Of a stretch of 64,000 nucleotides of DNA, positions 36,785-44,659 are shown piece by piece. The first letter of the stretch is position 1; each line of letters opens with the position of its first letter. Origin of the DNA: an uncultured Bacilli bacterium (GTDB lineage: Bacteria; Bacillota_I; Bacilli_A; RFN20; CAG-826); the NCBI GenBank assembly GCA_944363565.1, contig CALVUI010000001.1:1-64000 (forward strand). Direction: 5' to 3'. The position numbers were made by a program, and so were the translations under genes. The notes under the pieces were generated by a model. That model worked only from the letters and a program-made list of their open reading frames with translations, had not been told where the DNA came from and did not search any database.

Positions 36785-37003
36785 ATGGCAACCGAAGGCA
36801 AAGGCAACACCTATCTCATCAGCAAACGCGCCGAAGACGGAAAGTGGCAAGTCAAAATCCGTGGCGGCGTGAAGGCAATCAAGCTTTTCGACACCAAGAA
36901 GGAAGCCTTGGAATACACCAAGGGGATGGCCATCAATCAGGAACGGGCCGTCTTGGTCCACGCTTCCAAAGGACCCAACAAAGGCAAGTTCCGGAAGTCC
37001 TGA
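36785..37003 (+). CDS. DUF2188 small protein
   Basis: 72 aa. The pattern GKWQVKI..GVKAIKLFDTKKEALEYTKGMAINQERAVLVHASKG is the DUF2188 fold (one beta-beta-alpha-beta unit); function unknown. ATG 36785 has AAAGGAG 9 bases upstream; the frame is open further upstream but without a ribosome site. Promoter candidates upstream: TTGACG near 36728 and TACAAT/TATAAT near 36757-36766, with spacing longer than ideal. Confidence 0.85.
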   Translation: MATEGKGNTYLISKRAEDGKWQVKIRGGVKAIKLFDTKKEALEYTKGMAINQERAVLVHASKGPNKGKFRKS

Positions 37004-37016
37004 TTTTTCTTCATCC

Positions 37017-37952
37017 ATGCTACTGACCTATTTTTTCATCGACCGGGCCATCGGCGAGGTTTATGGCACGCGCAAAGACGCGTCGCCGCTCTTAGACTAT
37101 TACACGGCCTCCGACCTCGGACTGAGCGAGGAATTGTTCGACTTTGTTTCCGACGGACGCAAGATTTTCGGTAGCCGTTATTACAAAGAGGGGCTTCCGG
37201 CCCCCAAGGCCCTCGTTTGCTTTTTCCATGGCCTCGGGGGAGGACGTTCTTCCTATCTCCACCTCATCTCCAAGATCGTCGAAGAAGGCTACTTGGTTTA
37301 TGCCTTCGACAATACCGGCAGCAACCAAAGCGAAGGCTCTTCGATCATCGGCCTCGGCCATTACTACCTTGACCTCAAGGCCTTCTTTGCCTTCCTCGAC
37401 AAGGACCCCAAGGCTCAAGGCCTAAAGCGTTTCGGAATCGGCCATTCCTGGGGCGGGTACGCCGCGATGCTTTCCTTGGATCCCGCCTTCAAGGTCGAGA
37501 GGGCCGTCTCGATGGCGGGCTTCGTTTCCCCGCTCCTCGAAATCATCGCCATGGCCCATAACCCCTATCTCGCCAAGATGGCCTTCCTCATCAAGGCCGT
37601 CCTCAAGAGGAGGGAAGGGGAGTATGGCAACGTCAATGCCCTGGACATCGCCATCAAGAGCCATAAACCCCTTCTCTATATCCAAGGGAAGGCCGACGAT
37701 ACCGTCACCTATGAATCCAGCGGCCGTTATGTCGAGGAGGCCAGCAAGGAACATCCTGAAATTGAGACCATGTTCATCGAGGGACGTAACCACAGTTGCT
37801 ACCTCGTCGACGAGGCCGAAAGGAAGACCGGGGAGCTTTGGAAGGTCTCCCGGAACATCAAGATGGCGGGGAAAATCGATACCGATTTGCCCTTCGTGTC
37901 GAAAGAAGATCCGGAAGTCCTAAAAAGGGTATTCGACTTTTTCGCCCGTTAG
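37017..37952 (+). CDS. Alpha/beta hydrolase, serine aminopeptidase S33/lysophospholipase-like
   Basis: 311 aa, no signal peptide. The oxyanion region is CFFHGLGGGRSSY, the nucleophile elbow is GIGHSWGGYAA (Ser about 144), the acid lies in YIQGKADDTV and the base in EGRNHSCYL. The fold is clear (Hydrolase_4-like) and the substrate is unknown. No Shine-Dalgarno site is seen; the gene begins 14 bases after the DUF2188 stop and may be translated by coupling. Ends just before a tRNA pair. Confidence 0.85.
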   Translation: MLLTYFFIDRAIGEVYGTRKDASPLLDYYTASDLGLSEELFDFVSDGRKIFGSRYYKEGLPAPKALVCFFHGLGGGRSSYLHLISKIVEEGYLVYAFDNTGSNQSEGSSIIGLGHYYLDLKAFFAFLDKDPKAQGLKRFGIGHSWGGYAAMLSLDPAFKVERAVSMAGFVSPLLEIIAMAHNPYLAKMAFLIKAVLKRREGEYGNVNALDIAIKSHKPLLYIQGKADDTVTYESSGRYVEEASKEHPEIETMFIEGRNHSCYLVDEAERKTGELWKVSRNIKMAGKIDTDLPFVSKEDPEVLKRVFDFFAR

Positions 37953-37955
37953 GCG

Positions 37956-37961
37956 TATATT
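37956..37961 (+). promoter_or_regulatory. -10 of tRNA-Leu/tRNA-Arg unit
   Basis: TATATT at 37956-37961, 10 bases before the tRNA-Leu. No convincing -35; the region overlaps the hydrolase stop. Confidence 0.4.
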
Positions 37962-37971
37962 ACGTGGGCGT

Positions 37972-38056
37972 GCGCTGGTGGCGGAATTGGTATACGCGCT
38001 AGTCTCAGGAGCTAGTCGGGCAACCGGTGTGAGTTCAAGTCTCATCCAGCGCACCA
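37972..38056 (+). tRNA. tRNA-Leu (CAG)
   Basis: Acceptor GCGCTGG/CCAGCGC, anticodon stem CTAGT/GCTAG with loop CTCAGGA, anticodon CAG (reads CUG), class II variable arm GTCGGGCAACCGGTG-like, T-loop TTCAAGT and encoded CCA. Eight bases before tRNA-Arg, cotranscribed. Confidence 0.95.
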
Positions 38057-38064
38057 TCAAATAC

Positions 38065-38141
38065 GCGCTCGTAGCTCAGCTGGATAGAGTGCAAGCCTCC
38101 GAAGCTTGAGGTCAGGCGTTCGAATCGCCTCGGGCGCGCCA
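38065..38141 (+). tRNA. tRNA-Arg (CCG)
   Basis: Acceptor GCGCTCG/CGGGCGC, anticodon stem CAAGC/GCTTG with loop CTCCGAA, anticodon CCG (reads CGG), T-arm identical to the tRNA-Arg(CCT) at 34.4 kb, encoded CCA. Confidence 0.95.
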
Positions 38142-38151
38142 AAGGAAAACG

Positions 38152-38186
38152 ACCTGTGGGGCCTAACCGCCCCCAGGTTTTTTCTT
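38152..38186 (+). terminator. Terminator of the tRNA-Leu/tRNA-Arg unit
   Basis: ACCTG-T-GGGG (38152-38161) pairs with CCCC-CAGGT (38171-38178) around loop CCTAACCGC, followed by TTTTTTCTTTT. Confidence 0.85.
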
Positions 38187-38250
38187 TTGTTCGATGATAG
38201 GACCCTTCCAATTGGTTCCTAACGGAAGCATCGCCAGTTGACGCTTTCCG

Positions 38251-38279
38251 CTTGTTTTAATTCCATTCTTGGGTAACAT
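38251..38279 (+). promoter_or_regulatory. Leaderless promoter of the GH31 gene
   Basis: TAACAT (38274-38279) is followed by 7 bases and ATG 38287. A partial -35 (CTTGTT 38251-38256, 17-base spacer) is present. No Shine-Dalgarno site. Confidence 0.55.
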
Positions 38280-38286
38280 TGCGGCG

Positions 38287-40827
38287 ATGAAGAAGATTAG
38301 AATCGGTAACCTTAGGGTTACCAAACCATTCGAAAACGTTTATCGCATCGAGTATTCCAAAGCCGGAACCTTTACCGATAAGGGCACCCTTTTTTGCCCG
38401 GGGATCAAGGACGCCTCTCCCTTGGACTTCGAGGGGAGCAGCGACGAAGAGTCCCTCCAAATCTATGACGGGGAGATCAGAATCCACGTCAAGAAGGCCG
38501 AGGGATTTTACGGGGTCAAGGTCTATCAGGGGAGCAAAGAAATTTATTCTTTCAAGGAAATTGCCAACTCCGGTGAGATCCCTTTCCCCAAAGACACTCC
38601 GATTCTCTTTCCGCTCCTCGATGCCCCGAAGATCTATCTTAACGAGAATGGCTATAAGCCCCTTTCGGGAGTTAAGAACAACGGCTTTACCTTCGACGAG
38701 GAAAACTCCGACCTCTATCTCATCCTTTGCCTAGGCGATCCGACTTCCCTGAGGAAGGGCTACATCGCCGTCACCGGCCCGACCGAGATGGTTCCTTTTT
38801 CCGCCCTCGGGGCTTGGGACTCCAAATACTTCGAATACACGGACGCCACCATCAAGGAAGAGATCGACCTCTATCATAAGTACGGCTTGCCATTAGACAA
38901 CTTCGTCATCGATACCGATTGGCGGGTCAATGACAACAACGGGGCCGGCTACTCGGTCAATACCAACGATTTTCCGGACATCGAAGCCACTTTTGCGTCC
39001 ATCCACGCTGAAAAGCTCCAAGTCATGTTCAACGACCACCCCGAACCGGTCGAGGGGGCTGAGAATGCCTTCGATCCCTTGGAAGTGGCTTACCGCGAGA
39101 AGAATCTCAGGACCCTTTTGGAAAAGGGCCTCGATTATTGGTGGTATGACCGTAACTGGTGGACCCGCCTTAAGAGCCCGGTCAAGGGCCTGACCTCCGA
39201 GACCATCGGTTACTACCTTTATGACGACGTGGCCCGGTCCTACAATGCCCTCCACAAAGCTCCGTCCGGCTATCCGAAGCGGACCCTCATGATGGGCAAC
39301 GTCGACCAGATCTTCAACGGGACCTACATCGGCATCACCAACAGCGCTTCCCACCGTTACGTCATCCAATGGACCGGCGATACCAGCATGGCCGCCGAAT
39401 CCCTGTCACAAGAGACGGTCGACATGCTGAAGGCCGGTAATAATTTAATCACCTACATCAGTAGCGACATCTCGGGCCATTTCGGGGATGGGGACGATGA
39501 CCTTTATACCAGGTGGCTCGAACACGGGGCTTTGTCCCCGATCCTCCGCCTCCATTCCACCAAGGGGCAGAAGCGTTATCGCCAGCCCTGGCTCTATGGG
39601 AAGAAGGCTCTGAAGCACGCCAAGGACCTATATGGCCTCCGTTATTCCCTGTTGCCACTTTATTACGCTCTTTCCCACCGCAGTTACCTAGATGGGACCC
39701 CGATCAGCGCCACCCCCGATTTCTACGGAGACAAGGATTACGACCTCAGCAAGGGAATGACGGCCATGCTCGGGCCCTCCCTCCTTTATAGCGTTCCGAT
39801 TCCCGAAGACGACAACCTCCCTCTTCCCAAGGGCTCCCTCGATCTCGAGGTTTCCTATTTCAAGAACACCAAATGCAAGGGCGAACCGGTCTTGGTCAAA
39901 AAGCAGAAGTCCCTCGACTTCGTGACCAAGCCCGACGAGTCCCTGATGCCGGAACTTCTCCCGGCTGAAAACTGGTCCCTAATTGCCAAAGGAACCATCA
40001 AAGGCGGGAAGGAAGACTACCGTCTGGTCGTGGGATCCGACGACGGGGTTAGGGTCTATCTCGACGGCAAGTTGGTTCTCAATTCCTGGGTCGAGAGGGG
40101 CTTCTCCCTCGATGCCGGGCCGATCATCAAGGCTGGGAGTGAGCACACCATCCTCATCAAATACTTCCAAGCCGCTGGGGGCGCGGGTCTATCGCTCCGC
40201 TTCCAAAAGCTTGAGGAGAAGCTTGATCTGGTCAAGTACTACCTCCCCCATGGGGAATGGATCGATCTCTTTGATGGCAGCCTCATCAAGGCTCCGGCCC
40301 ATGGTCGGAAGATGACCGGAAAGTGTCCCTTCGGGGTCTTCCCCTTCTACGTCAAAGCTGGTTCCATCATTGTCAAAGGCGAAGTGGAAGAACGGGCGGT
40401 TTCGCAAATTTGGGACCGGATTTACGTCGATATCTTCCCGGCGGCCCATGAACATTCCTTTGTCTTATATGAAGATGACCGCGTAAGCGAGGCCTATAAA
40501 GATGGCTACTTCCGGGAGACGACCTTCAAAGGGAAGAAGGTCAAGGGTGCCTATGAACTGACGGTCTCCAAGGCCGAGGGGAAAGGCTACTACGGCGACG
40601 ACCAATATAGGGAACGCCAGGCCACCTTCCGTTTCCACCTCTGCGAAGGCTTTAAGGTCGAGAAGGTCTTGATGGACGGTCAGGAAATGCCCTTCAAGAA
40701 GATCGTCAAGAAGAAAGGAGCCTTCCCTCTCGCTAACCATGGGGGAGTACCCGACGCTTCCCTTATCGAGGTCGAGGCCGGCCTTCCTTTGGACCAGGAG
40801 AAGAAACTTATCTTCCTTTTGGCCTAA
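38287..40827 (+). CDS. GH31 alpha-glucosidase family protein with inserted PA14 domain
   Basis: 846 aa, no signal peptide. The GH31 barrel holds the likely nucleophile Asp288 (WWYDRNWW; the classical family motif is WxDMNE, so the sub-site is unusual) and acid/base Asp365 (WTGDTS). RWLEHGALSPILRLHS is a further family block. A PA14-like beta domain (about 555-640, VVGSDDGVRVYLDG) interrupts the C-terminal beta part, as in some Bacteroidetes GH31 xylosidases. Substrate (maltose, isomaltose or xylosyl glycosides) cannot be fixed from sequence alone. Start 38287 follows the leaderless promoter; ATG 38269 lies upstream of its -10. Confidence 0.88.
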   Translation: MKKIRIGNLRVTKPFENVYRIEYSKAGTFTDKGTLFCPGIKDASPLDFEGSSDEESLQIYDGEIRIHVKKAEGFYGVKVYQGSKEIYSFKEIANSGEIPFPKDTPILFPLLDAPKIYLNENGYKPLSGVKNNGFTFDEENSDLYLILCLGDPTSLRKGYIAVTGPTEMVPFSALGAWDSKYFEYTDATIKEEIDLYHKYGLPLDNFVIDTDWRVNDNNGAGYSVNTNDFPDIEATFASIHAEKLQVMFNDHPEPVEGAENAFDPLEVAYREKNLRTLLEKGLDYWWYDRNWWTRLKSPVKGLTSETIGYYLYDDVARSYNALHKAPSGYPKRTLMMGNVDQIFNGTYIGITNSASHRYVIQWTGDTSMAAESLSQETVDMLKAGNNLITYISSDISGHFGDGDDDLYTRWLEHGALSPILRLHSTKGQKRYRQPWLYGKKALKHAKDLYGLRYSLLPLYYALSHRSYLDGTPISATPDFYGDKDYDLSKGMTAMLGPSLLYSVPIPEDDNLPLPKGSLDLEVSYFKNTKCKGEPVLVKKQKSLDFVTKPDESLMPELLPAENWSLIAKGTIKGGKEDYRLVVGSDDGVRVYLDGKLVLNSWVERGFSLDAGPIIKAGSEHTILIKYFQAAGGAGLSLRFQKLEEKLDLVKYYLPHGEWIDLFDGSLIKAPAHGRKMTGKCPFGVFPFYVKAGSIIVKGEVEERAVSQIWDRIYVDIFPAAHEHSFVLYEDDRVSEAYKDGYFRETTFKGKKVKGAYELTVSKAEGKGYYGDDQYRERQATFRFHLCEGFKVEKVLMDGQEMPFKKIVKKKGAFPLANHGGVPDASLIEVEAGLPLDQEKKLIFLLA

Positions 40828-40834
40828 AGAAAGG

Positions 40835-40840
40835 TATAAT
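40835..40840 (+). promoter_or_regulatory. -10 of tRNA-Leu (CAA)
   Basis: Perfect TATAAT at 40835-40840, 17 bases before the tRNA, just after the GH31 stop. The -35 region is not consensus. Confidence 0.55.
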
Positions 40841-40857
40841 CAGGGGCGCAAACGCGC

Positions 40858-40944
40858 GGCCCTCTGGTGGAATGGTAGACGCGGTGGACTCAAAATCCAC
40901 TGAGTGATGAGCTCGTGCCGGTTCGAGTCCGGCGAGGGCCACCA
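40858..40944 (+). tRNA. tRNA-Leu (CAA)
   Basis: Acceptor GGCCCTC/GAGGGCC, anticodon stem GTGGA/TCCAC with loop CTCAAAA, anticodon CAA (reads UUG), class II long arm, T-arm GCCGG/CCGGC and encoded CCA. Confidence 0.95.
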
Positions 40945-40958
40945 GCCAAAACCGAGAT

Positions 40959-40990
40959 TCCGGTGTCCGAAAAAGACACCGGATTTTTTA
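40959..40990 (+). terminator. Terminator of tRNA-Leu (CAA)
   Basis: TCCGGTGTC (40959-40967), 7-base loop, GACACCGGA (40975-40983), then TTTTTT. Nine-base-pair perfect stem. Confidence 0.93.
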
Positions 40991-41000
40991 TTCGCCCGCG

Positions 41001-41022
41001 AACAATCCATCGGTAGATTGTT
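41001..41022. promoter_or_regulatory. Operator-like palindrome upstream of the glucan lipoprotein
   Basis: AACAATC (41001-41007) and GATTGTT (41016-41022) are perfect 7-base inverted arms 8 bases apart. They lie 18 bases upstream of a cre site. There is no T-run, so a protein-binding site is more likely than a terminator; the regulator is unknown. Confidence 0.45.
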
Positions 41023-41039
41023 AATTTTGCCGAAGAGTA

Positions 41040-41053
41040 TGTAACCGCTTTCA
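41040..41053. promoter_or_regulatory. Catabolite-responsive element (cre)
   Basis: TGTAACCGCTTTCA matches the CcpA consensus TGWAANCGNTNWCA at every position. It lies about 105 bases before the lipoprotein start and about 8 bases before a possible -35 (TTGTCG near 41062, TAACGT 17 bases on). No CcpA gene is in the window. Confidence 0.75.
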
Positions 41054-41157
41054 TTTCACTCTTGTCGGAGAAGGGAAAAATGCATAACGTTTAGGCACAG
41101 CAATTTGTTTAGCGTGGCGATTCCTACGAATTGAAACGCGGAAAGGAGAATAAACGA

Positions 41158-42774
41158 ATGCTGAAAACCAAATGGATGTTTGGCCTGGCTGTTTTGATTG
41201 GCCTTGGCCTTGCATCTTGTAATCCTGGCACTACCAGTACCAGCACAACCAGTGAGGGTGGGGACGAGGAAAGCACCTCGGAAACCGAGCCCGATGTAGG
41301 AGGCGATGGCACGACCTCGGAAACCACTCCCGACGAGGAGGGCAAGGATCAGATTGAACACTACACCCGGACCTTCGAGATCCTCGATGGGGAAGGCAAG
41401 GCCTTCGCCAAACCCGACTATGTCGACCTCCGCATCATCTCGAGCCTCGGCAACTGGACCGACGTCCTCGACGATAGCAACCTCCTCATTCCTGTCGAAG
41501 GGGAGGAAGGCCACTATTCCTTCGACTTCGGAACCGTAACCAAGGGAACGGTCGTGGCCTACAAGATCGTGGCCACCACCATGGATTCCGTCTCCGTCTG
41601 GGGCTTCGAAGGCGCTTATGTCGGCGAACTCGACGAAGGCAACAACCCCTTCTTCACCATCGAAAGCGAGGCCGATCCCGTCGTGACCGGCTGGTCCTTC
41701 ACCAACCTGCCATCCGACCCGGCTTTGGCCAAAGGATCCATCAACTTCACCGTCACTCTCAGTGACTTCGCCGCCGGGGCCGACTATGACGGCCTCGTGG
41801 TCCGTGGGTCCTTCAACGGCTGGGCCGCCGACTTACGGATGGACCAGGATCCCGCCGATCTGACCAAGTTCACCTATACCCTCGAAGACGTGGCCCAGGG
41901 GACTTATGAGTTCCAGTTTGCCACGGTCCTAGGAACCGAACGCATCAATTACATCGGCGATGCCAATAATGGCGGTAAGAACCTCAATGTGACCATCGAT
42001 GCCGACCACCTCGACCTTGACCTCAACTTCGTGGGCACGGTCCTTGGCGGCGTCACCCTCGATGCCGGCGAACCCCCGGTCCCGGTCGAGGAAATCGAAA
42101 ACTACACCCGTGAGTTCGTCGTCGCCAACGTTCCGGAAGGCATGAAGATCTACATCGTCGGGGCCCTCGGTGAGGGCAAGGAATGGGTGGCCGACATGGC
42201 GACCGCCGAACGTCTGACCAAAGTCGACGGCAAGGCCGATACCTATTCCTACAACTTCGGAACCAAGAAGGTCGGGGACGTCATCCAATACAAGCTCGTC
42301 GCTTCCTTGCTTGAAGAAGGGAGTGTTTGGGACAAGGCCATCGCCTTCGAAGGGACCTTCGCCGGCGATATGGTCAGCAACAACCCGGTCCTGACCGTCT
42401 CGACCGAGAACGATCCCGCCATCACCGAATGGTCTTGGGCCACTTGGCCGACTGCCACCATCAACCTCACCATCAACGTCACCATCACCGATCTCGTCCT
42501 CCCGGAAGGCTCGGGCCTCTATGCCCATGGCAACTTCACCGATCCCAATTGGTCTTCCTATTTGATGGAAGCCGGGGACGAGGCGAATGAATACACGGTG
42601 ACCATGAAGGTCCAGACCAACAAGGAAGCCGACTTCGGCTTTGCCGTCAAGGACATTGCCACCGAGGACCAAAGCGCCTGGATCCATGATGGAACCGCTA
42701 ACCTCCACATCGAATGGGCCGACATCGCCTTCAGCTACACCGGCACCATGGCCGGGGTTAGCCTCGTCGCCTAA
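41158..42774 (+). CDS. Surface lipoprotein with two tandem pairs of carbohydrate-binding-like modules
   Basis: 538 aa. The lipobox LGLASC places the lipidated cysteine at residue 21; an acidic Ser/Thr linker follows (22-65). Two copies of a two-domain unit come next: A1 (about 68-190) and A2 (about 315-430) share IxxYTRxF, YSFxFGT and a common ending before WSW/WSF; B1 (about 193-305, with GSFNGWAADL, a starch-binding E-set look) and B2 (about 434-538, HGNFTDPNW) share an NLxxxxD..GVSL ending. This is the plan of SusE/SusF-like or CBM20/48-like starch binders. ATG 41158 has AAAGGAG 9 bases upstream; an in-frame upstream ATG at 41131 lacks it. Likely catabolite-repressed by the upstream cre. 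Confidence 0.8.
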   Translation: MLKTKWMFGLAVLIGLGLASCNPGTTSTSTTSEGGDEESTSETEPDVGGDGTTSETTPDEEGKDQIEHYTRTFEILDGEGKAFAKPDYVDLRIISSLGNWTDVLDDSNLLIPVEGEEGHYSFDFGTVTKGTVVAYKIVATTMDSVSVWGFEGAYVGELDEGNNPFFTIESEADPVVTGWSFTNLPSDPALAKGSINFTVTLSDFAAGADYDGLVVRGSFNGWAADLRMDQDPADLTKFTYTLEDVAQGTYEFQFATVLGTERINYIGDANNGGKNLNVTIDADHLDLDLNFVGTVLGGVTLDAGEPPVPVEEIENYTREFVVANVPEGMKIYIVGALGEGKEWVADMATAERLTKVDGKADTYSYNFGTKKVGDVIQYKLVASLLEEGSVWDKAIAFEGTFAGDMVSNNPVLTVSTENDPAITEWSWATWPTATINLTINVTITDLVLPEGSGLYAHGNFTDPNWSSYLMEAGDEANEYTVTMKVQTNKEADFGFAVKDIATEDQSAWIHDGTANLHIEWADIAFSYTGTMAGVSLVA

Positions 42775-42794
42775 CTCTCCTACCAAAATGAAAG

Positions 42795-42817
42795 GCCGCC
42801 CCCGGGCGGCTTTCTTT
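42795..42817 (+). terminator. Terminator of the lipoprotein gene
   Basis: GCCGCC (42795-42800) and GGCGGC (42805-42810) with a 4-base loop, followed by TTTCTTTT. Confidence 0.82.
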
Positions 42818-42843
42818 TGCTATATCGGGCTTATGCGGGGATA

Positions 42844-43095
42844 TTAGCCTTTTAGACCCCGACTTTGGCGGTCCATGTCTTCGACCACGATGTCAAAGAT
42901 TTCCCCAAGGTTCGCGCAGTACTCCTAGACCTTCCAAGGCTCGTTGGTGTGGTAATGGATCTTGATGAGGGAGTCATCGCCGACCGCCAAAAGGCAGTCG
43001 CCCTTGAAGTTCTTTTCGAAGTAGATGCTGATGGCTTCTTCGCTGAGGTTCTTCCCTTCGATCAAGAGTTGGGTGTCGTAACGGTATTCGATCAT
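42844..43095 (-). pseudogene. FakA-middle-domain-like small protein interrupted by an in-frame TAG
   Basis: Minus strand, ATG at 43095 with a perfect AAAGGAG 6 bases upstream. 56 codons (YDTQLLIEGKNLSEEAI ... AVGDDSLIKIHYHTNEPWKV) lead to TAG at 42927-42925, after which the same frame goes on for 26 codons (EYCANLGEIFDIVVEDMDRQ) to TAA at 42846-42844. The whole reads as one copy of the FakA central domain: compare VKVHVHT..LNYAQNFGEFVTIVIENM in the window's own FakA. In relatives the position of the stop is Leu (KVLEY), so TTG to TAG explains it. Stand-alone proteins of this type are annotated in Firmicutes as kinase to dihydroxyacetone kinase. Either a recent pseudogene or a readthrough gene. 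Confidence 0.7.
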
Positions 43096-43243
43096 GTTTG
43101 TCTCCTTTGGGGGAAATCATAAGCCACTTCATAGGGCTTTTGGCGGGTATATCGCGATTTTGATCCTGACCCATACGGGGTTTTTGTATATGCCTTGTCC
43201 CCAAATTCCAAACGAAAATAGCGGGGCCTAACCCCTTCGAGCC
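43096..43243. other. Intergenic spacer upstream of the MEMO1-AMMECR1 gene
   Basis: About 150 bases between the divergent interrupted gene and the fusion gene. It holds a possible minus-strand -10 TATGAT for the interrupted gene (near 43118-43123) and a small GGGG/CCCC hairpin near 43223-43235. I see no gene. Confidence 0.4.
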
Positions 43244-43272
43244 TTGAGGTTTCTTCCTTGAGAACGGATACT
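43244..43272 (+). promoter_or_regulatory. Leaderless promoter of the MEMO1-AMMECR1 gene
   Basis: TTGAGG (43244-43249), 17-base spacer, GATACT (43267-43272), 7 bases, ATG 43280. The best-spaced member of the leaderless set. No Shine-Dalgarno site. Confidence 0.7.
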
Positions 43273-43279
43273 AAGGCCG

Positions 43280-44659
43280 ATGTCGATTCTGGCTTCTTAT
43301 CTACTGCCGCATCCACCCCTCGCCATCCCCGAAATCGGGAAGGGGAAGGAAGCGATGCTTCCCTCCGTCCTCGAAGCTTTCCGCTCGGTCGGAAGGGAGA
43401 TCGCTTCTTTGGCACCCGATACCATCATCATCGCCACCCCCCACGCCGAAAGCTATAGCGATTACATTCAGCTTAGCGACGGGGAAGTGGGGATCGGTTC
43501 GATGCATGACTTCGGGCACCGGGAGATCAATTATCGGTTCCTCTATGATCGGGAACTCTCGGACGCCATATCTTCGATTGCTTCATTGCGGGGCTTTCCT
43601 GCCGGGAGCGAAGGCGGGGAGGACATGGCCCTCGACCACGGGACCATGGTGCCCCTTTACTTCATCAACCAGCATTACACCTCCTACAAGGTGGTGCGGA
43701 TGGGCCTAAGCGGCCTTTCTTCCATGGACCATTACCACATGGGGATGATCATAAGGGAAGCGGTCGAAAGGCTGGGCCGCAAGGCCGTCTTCATCGCCTC
43801 CGGGGACCTAAGCCACGTTCTCAAGGACGACGGTCCCTATGGTCGCGACCCTTCTGGGGAACAATATGACCAAATCCTCGTAAATTCTTTGAAACAGGGG
43901 GATTTTGCCAGGGTTTTGGACTTGGATCCCGCTTTCGTGAGGAAAGCCAAGGTCTGCGGACACCGGGCCTTCGCCGTTCTCATGGGAACCTTGGATGGAA
44001 AGAAACCCGACATTCGGTTCTATGGTTACGAGAATGCCTTCGGGATCGGTTACGCTTCTTTTGCATTCCATCCCAAGGAAGAGGATCCCAGTCGGAACTT
44101 CATGGCCATTTATTTGAAGGACGAAAAGGAAAAGGCCGCGAGGAAGAACGCCAAGGCCTCGCCTTATGTCCGGCTTTGCCTCGAGGCTTTGAGGAAGTAT
44201 CTCACCGAAGGGAAGATCATCAGGGTGCCCGCCGACTTCCCTCCTGAGGGGAAAAGCAAGGGGAGTTGCTTCGTCACCGTCTATCTCCATGACCAACCCC
44301 ATGGTTGCATCGGGACGATCCAACCAACCAAGAGGTCCTTGGGGGAAGAAATCATCGCCAACGCCATCGAAGCGGCCACCGACGATCCCCGTTACCTGCC
44401 CATCAAGGCCGATGACCTCGATTACGTGACCTTCAAGGTCGACGCCGTCAGGGAACTCGAGGACTGCCTCGAGAGCGACCTCAATCCCAAGAGGTATGGC
44501 CTCGTGGTTTCCTACGGGCCCCGGCGCGGGGTTTTGCTACCCAACCTCCCGGAAATCGAAGACGTCCAAAGCCAGATCGAAGTGGCCAGGGAAAAGGCCG
44601 GCATCGCCAAAAGCGCCCACCTGACCTTCCAGCGTTTCAAGATCACGACCTACCGGTAG
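43280..44659 (+). CDS. AmmeMemoRadiSam system proteins B and A fused (MEMO1-AMMECR1)
   Basis: 459 aa. The N-terminal part (about 1-265) is MEMO1-like, the class III extradiol dioxygenase fold: LLPHPPLAIPEIG, TPHAESYSDY, LDHGTMVPLYF and IASGDLSHVL carry the metal-site histidines and acids. The C-terminal part (about 290-459) is AMMECR1: GSCFVTVYLHDQPHGCIGTIQP is its diagnostic block (LRGCIG in most). In bacteria and archaea these two are usually encoded beside a radical SAM enzyme (AmmeMemoRadiSam); none is in the window. Natural substrate is unknown. The 3' end overlaps the convergent acetyltransferase by 10 bases. Confidence 0.9.
   Translation: MSILASYLLPHPPLAIPEIGKGKEAMLPSVLEAFRSVGREIASLAPDTIIIATPHAESYSDYIQLSDGEVGIGSMHDFGHREINYRFLYDRELSDAISSIASLRGFPAGSEGGEDMALDHGTMVPLYFINQHYTSYKVVRMGLSGLSSMDHYHMGMIIREAVERLGRKAVFIASGDLSHVLKDDGPYGRDPSGEQYDQILVNSLKQGDFARVLDLDPAFVRKAKVCGHRAFAVLMGTLDGKKPDIRFYGYENAFGIGYASFAFHPKEEDPSRNFMAIYLKDEKEKAARKNAKASPYVRLCLEALRKYLTEGKIIRVPADFPPEGKSKGSCFVTVYLHDQPHGCIGTIQPTKRSLGEEIIANAIEAATDDPRYLPIKADDLDYVTFKVDAVRELEDCLESDLNPKRYGLVVSYGPRRGVLLPNLPEIEDVQSQIEVAREKAGIAKSAHLTFQRFKITTYR

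Noticed and set aside
43092-43415. Minus-strand frame of 107 codons upstream of the interrupted FakA-like gene
   Set aside because: Half of it is antisense to the MEMO1 gene, it has no ribosome site, and it resembles no family.
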